In this document: positions 61,018 to 64,000 of the stretch, in pieces
Position numbering within the stretch: the first letter of the stretch is position 1
Layout of the letters: each line of letters begins with the position of its first letter
NCBI GenBank assembly: GCA_002698785.1
Contig: PAAG01000060.1
Location: 124,001-188,000, forward strand
Direction of reading: 5' to 3'
DNA length: 64,000 nt
Origin: Verrucomicrobiales bacterium
Lineage (GTDB): Bacteria; Verrucomicrobiota; Verrucomicrobiia; Verrucomicrobiales; DEV007
Position numbers and translations under genes: made by a program
Notes under the pieces: generated by a model
Told to the model about the DNA's origin: nothing
Seen by the model: only the letters and a program-made list of their open reading frames with translations
Database searches by the model: none

Positions 61018-61811
61018 GTCTGTCCTCCATCCAGGCGCTCGTTCTTCGCTACCTTTACCTCTACACCCGCACGCCGATCCGCGCGGTGGAGCTGCTTTTC
61101 TGGCCATTGGTGCACCTGCTAGTGTGGGGCTACCTCACGATGTTCCTGAAAGATAACACGGGTGACGACTTTCCCTACGAGATCACCTTCCTGATCGGAG
61201 CCGTGATCCTGTGGGACATCCTGTTTCGTGCGCAGCAGGGGGTGGCGATCTTTTTCCTCGAGGATGTCTGGTCGCGAAACCTGCTCAATATCTTCGCGGC
61301 TCCCGTCACAAACCTGGACTACCTCTGCTCCACCTACGCGGTGGGTATGATGCGTGCCGCGATCACCTCGTGCATGCTGGCCGTTCTCTCGATGATCATT
61401 TACCAGTTCAATATCTTCGTGCTGAACTGGACCTTGATCCCGTTTGTCTTCAACTTGCTGGTATTCGGCTGGGCCTTGGGGATGATCTCGACGGCACTGA
61501 TTGTCCGTTGGGGGCCTGCGGCCGAGACACTCGCCTGGGCGGTGCCTTTCTTTATTCAGCCCTTCGCGGCCGTCTATTATCCTGTCGATGCCTTGCCTGA
61601 GATGCTTCAGTGGGTGGCAAAATCTTTGCCCTGCTCCTACATCTTCGAAGGCATGCGCGATGGACTCAAAACCGGGGAAGTCGATCCTTCCGACCTGCTT
61701 TGGGCCACGGGTCTGAATGTCGTCTATCTCGCCGTCGCCGGAGTTCTGTTCTCCCGAGTCATGAACAAGGCACGAGAGAAAGGTCTGCTGACGAAATTTG
61801 CTTCGCAGTAA
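61014..61811 (+). CDS. ABC-2 type transporter permease
   Basis: The 265-residue protein has six hydrophobic segments and the ABC-2 pattern, including FLIGAVILWDILFRAQQGV and, near the end, PFAAVYYPVDALPEMLQWVAKSLPCSYIFEGMR, which is cut here to the words VYYPVDALP and LPCSYIFEGMR. Its start overlaps the ATPase stop (ATGA). It converges with the next minus-strand gene with one base between stops. Confidence 0.92.
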   Translation: MSLSSIQALVLRYLYLYTRTPIRAVELLFWPLVHLLVWGYLTMFLKDNTGDDFPYEITFLIGAVILWDILFRAQQGVAIFFLEDVWSRNLLNIFAAPVTNLDYLCSTYAVGMMRAAITSCMLAVLSMIIYQFNIFVLNWTLIPFVFNLLVFGWALGMISTALIVRWGPAAETLAWAVPFFIQPFAAVYYPVDALPEMLQWVAKSLPCSYIFEGMRDGLKTGEVDPSDLLWATGLNVVYLAVAGVLFSRVMNKAREKGLLTKFASQ

Positions 61812-61812
61812 T

Positions 61813-62496
61813 TCAGGATCCGAGAAAGAGATATTCCTGCGCCATCAGGTTCAGAGCGCGGCGTGTTTCGCTAAAGCAATCCGCCAACCGAGGATAGACC
61901 GACCGAACGGCAAACTCATCAGCAAGAGGATGATCCCCTGCAGAGAGAAACGCCCCGCGTGCCAGGTCCTCGTAATACCCTAGCCCCGGCGCACCACGGC
62001 GACTTGCCCGGTGTTCGAGGAACTTGGGAAACAGTCCTGTCAGAACAAGAAAGTGATTTCCGCATTCCACTTCGAGGAAAAAGCGGTCGTAATCGCTCAG
62101 CCCTTCCAGCGCATAGAGAAAGTCGACATGATAGGAGAAATCTACCCCAGGACTCTCCAAATCAGCAAGGCCTCCGGAGCCGCCCATGGCATGAGAGGCT
62201 AGGACAGCCGAGACATAGTCTGCGACCTCCACATCATCAATGCCGCCATTCTTCAAGCCCCTGCGGACCATGACAAAGAAATAAAGCTCGGGACTGACGC
62301 CGAGCGGATACGGCAGCTCGATGAGTGCTTGAAAGAGCTTGTCGTGTTCGAGTATCGCGAGCAACGAATCCCTTTCTTCAAACAGTGACTGCAGGCCATT
62401 TCCTGGCGGGGGACTACCCAGTATAAGCTCTTCGATAAAAAGAAAGTCGCGCTGGTTCAGGCGATCGAGACAACTGGTAGGTACCCTGTTCATCAC
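61813..62496 (-). CDS. Cytoplasmic protein of unknown function
   Basis: The 227-residue protein has no signal or membrane segment. It is mostly helical, with words such as LIELPYPLGVSPELYFFVMVR and HPLADEFAVRSVYPRLADCF (given here as PYPLGVSPELYF and VRSVYPRLADCF). I know no family for it. It starts 134 bases from the divergent gene at 62631. Confidence 0.65.
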   Translation of the reverse strand: MMNRVPTSCLDRLNQRDFLFIEELILGSPPPGNGLQSLFEERDSLLAILEHDKLFQALIELPYPLGVSPELYFFVMVRRGLKNGGIDDVEVADYVSAVLASHAMGGSGGLADLESPGVDFSYHVDFLYALEGLSDYDRFFLEVECGNHFLVLTGLFPKFLEHRASRRGAPGLGYYEDLARGAFLSAGDHPLADEFAVRSVYPRLADCFSETRRALNLMAQEYLFLGS

Positions 62497-62569
62497 ATAA
62501 GGAAGACGTTCGATTCCGAATGCCTATGAAAGCATAAGGCGGGCCAACTTTACTGAAGCTTTGGATGTG

Positions 62570-62600
62570 TTGACAAGTTAGAAATCCAAAGTGTTACGAA
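62570..62600 (+). promoter_or_regulatory. Possible sigma-70-type promoter before the gene at 62631
   Basis: TTGACA (62570-62575), a 19-base spacer and TACGAA (62595-62600) stand about 30 bases before ATG 62631. The spacer is longer than ideal. Confidence 0.35.
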
Positions 62601-62630
62601 TAGGCTACCGTGATCGCGAGAAGCAGGGCG

Positions 62631-63605
62631 ATGGGAACTGCATTACACTTACAGGAAATGATCGACTTTTCTTATCTGGAGCGAGGCGCGGTTGGACTCG
62701 CGAATGCACACCTTGCGGGTAGCATGTCAGGGCACCTCGGGGCTGCTGTCATGGCAGGATACTACCTGGGAGAAGTTCGCGCAGATCTCGATCCGGGAGT
62801 GTATCTCGGGGTCGAGCGCGACCTCGAACGAATCATGGCAGGGGAAGAATCGATTTGGTTTAGCCCCTCGAAGGCCGGCGTCACAGTAGACGATCTCTTT
62901 TCAAAACCGAAAGGAGACAAACCCCTCAAGGGTGACGGTTTGGAGTTGCTCGCAAAGGCTGTCGCAAAGAACATCGACCTCACGCGCCAGAGCGGGCACA
63001 ATGTCATCTTTGCCTCGATTGCGATGCGGGCATTGCATTCACATCCCGAGATGGTTGAGCCGGGGTTCGTGAGAGGCTGGGTGAAACTCCTCGATCAGTT
63101 TGATGGTGCCATTCCGGGGCGTGGATTTTACGGTTCTGATAAAGGATGGAAGACCGGCGATAAGGTGGCCGTGTCAGGGGAGGTTGATGAGTCCCTCGGC
63201 TATGACGACCTTGAAGGCATGGCTAATGCGACTATTGATGAATTGATCGCTACAGCCTCGAAAAATACGAAGGGCTTTGGCGGTCTATTCCATCTCATTG
63301 ACCATGCGGCGGCACTGATCGAGATCGAGAATTGTGGTTTTAGCGACCTCGCCCAATCCGGTATTCCTGCCCACCGCCAACACGTGCGACTGCTGCGCTC
63401 GCTGCCCGTGTTGGAAGGCGATCTGATAAAAGCGGAAAAGGATCCTTTCACCGACGAGTATTGGTCGGTGAGGGAATCAGTCCAGTTTTCTGCCTGGCTG
63501 ACACACCGGATAAAGGTCCTCTACGGTGTTAGCGTTCTCCTCAACGAAGCCGATGAGGAAAAGAGGGGTCCGGCGCTCGCAGCGCTTCGCTATTTGATGG
63601 CCTGA
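62631..63605 (+). CDS. Protein of unknown function with alpha-helical pattern
   Basis: ATG 62631 (324 residues) follows an AGGG; an earlier GTG at 62610 adds seven residues. Features: LHLQEMIDFSYLERGAVGLA start, HLAGSMSGHLGAAVMAGYYLG, and FHLIDHAAALIEIENCGFSDL (shown here as SGHLGAAVMAGYYLG and FHLIDHAAALIE). Regular helices with scattered His suggest a soluble all-alpha fold, but no known family is recognised and no catalytic motif seen. Confidence 0.65.
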   Translation: MGTALHLQEMIDFSYLERGAVGLANAHLAGSMSGHLGAAVMAGYYLGEVRADLDPGVYLGVERDLERIMAGEESIWFSPSKAGVTVDDLFSKPKGDKPLKGDGLELLAKAVAKNIDLTRQSGHNVIFASIAMRALHSHPEMVEPGFVRGWVKLLDQFDGAIPGRGFYGSDKGWKTGDKVAVSGEVDESLGYDDLEGMANATIDELIATASKNTKGFGGLFHLIDHAAALIEIENCGFSDLAQSGIPAHRQHVRLLRSLPVLEGDLIKAEKDPFTDEYWSVRESVQFSAWLTHRIKVLYGVSVLLNEADEEKRGPALAALRYLMA

Positions 63606-63615
63606 GTGGCTTCGA

Positions 63616-64000
63616 TCACGTTTCAGGAACGTGATCGAAAAACTCAACGACTCCCGTTTCGAGGGAATACTCAGCACCAACGATGGTGAGACCGTCGTTT
63701 TCGATGAGGTCCTCGATCACCTGCGAGCCGTGGCGAAGATGATCTACCGAAGCCCGGACATTCGCGCGGATGGCTGCCTTGACGAGAGCATCCTTGTCAT
63801 CCGATCCAATGCCGCTTTCGATCAGAGTATCGATCGATGGGCGGATGCGGTCGACAATGGAACTCAGGTTCGGAGAGCGATTTTCTACGGGTGTAGTCAA
63901 TTGATCGACTGTGCCTGTCACCGCTCCACAACTGGAGTGCCCAAGTACGACAACAAGACGTGTGCCGATGTTCTCCGTAGCAAATTCCACGCTTCCGATC
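63616..64000 (-). CDS. Beta-carbonic anhydrase, N-terminal part beyond the window
   Basis: The frame stays open to the window edge (IGSVEFATENIGTRL), so the first part with Cys and the Asp-Arg pair is missing. LVVVLGHSSCGAVTG supplies the zinc-binding His and Cys of beta-class enzymes, and TIVGAEYSLETGVVEFF is the usual end. It interconverts CO2 and bicarbonate. About 10 bases separate its stop from the stop of the gene at 63605. Confidence 0.9.
   Translation of the reverse strand, partial: IGSVEFATENIGTRLVVVLGHSSCGAVTGTVDQLTTPVENRSPNLSSIVDRIRPSIDTLIESGIGSDDKDALVKAAIRANVRASVDHLRHGSQVIEDLIENDGLTIVGAEYSLETGVVEFFDHVPET

Overview
The window looks like chromosomal DNA of a marine Verrucomicrobiota-type bacterium (Planctomycetota or Lentisphaerota are the alternatives). 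This rests on gene content only: a PEP-CTERM surface protein beside an exopolysaccharide locus, two secreted sulfatases, an L-fucose dehydrogenase/fuconolactonase pair, multiheme cytochromes of a kind I associate with planctomycetes and verrucomicrobia, a beta-propeller sensor kinase and a dimethylformamidase-like protein. Most genes lack a clear Shine-Dalgarno sequence. There are no rRNA or tRNA genes.

Layout. 1-9867 is one plus-strand electron-transfer operon: four-cluster 4Fe-4S protein, di-heme-b-like membrane protein, membrane-anchored decaheme cytochrome with a Cys-rich cytoplasmic head, pentaheme c554-like cytochrome, outer-membrane barrel, and an NqrF-like flavin/2Fe-2S reductase. This reads as a route from NAD(P)H or quinol to the outer membrane. 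9879-13304 holds a PP2C phosphatase with a mini-kinase, a cupin, a periplasmic rhodanese and pdxA. 13627-23233 is an exopolysaccharide locus (initiating transferase, outer-membrane barrel, SdrD-B-like protein, BY-kinase, Wzy-like polymerase) ending in a TPR/PEP-CTERM pair on the other strand. 23312-25155 is the fucose pair. 25262-34428 carries small secreted proteins, a SWIM/SNF2 ATPase, a DUF1330-like protein, a sulfatase and a dimethylformamidase-like protein.

34503-43289 is the regulatory centre and holds what I consider the most novel feature. A NarL/LuxR response regulator and two large histidine kinases surround three tandem minus-strand small-RNA genes of 83-84 nt (35915-36455). Each has an operator-like dyad centred exactly 66 bp before the same predicted start base, a near-identical -10 box, a 5' hairpin whose pyrimidine loop carries CCUCCU(U), the ribosome's anti-Shine-Dalgarno word, and a hairpin terminator. 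It resembles a GacA/Rsm circuit in layout, but with anti-SD loops instead of GGA loops.

43518-50216 carries secreted proteins (toroid plus LVIVD propeller, caspase-like peptidase, lectin-type domains). 50433-56090 is a probable accessory island: an AT-richer three-gene operon with a TIGR04255 protein, a DUF3987/primase pair bracketed by C/G-run inverted repeats, short hairpin repeats, a 128-bp repeat and a GxxExxY gene broken by a stop. 56104-64000 returns to ordinary genes: a second sulfatase, a GMC oxidoreductase with its Tat-type small subunit, an ABC exporter, two unknown proteins and the end of a beta-carbonic anhydrase.

All functions are inferred from motifs and context read by eye; no database search was run.
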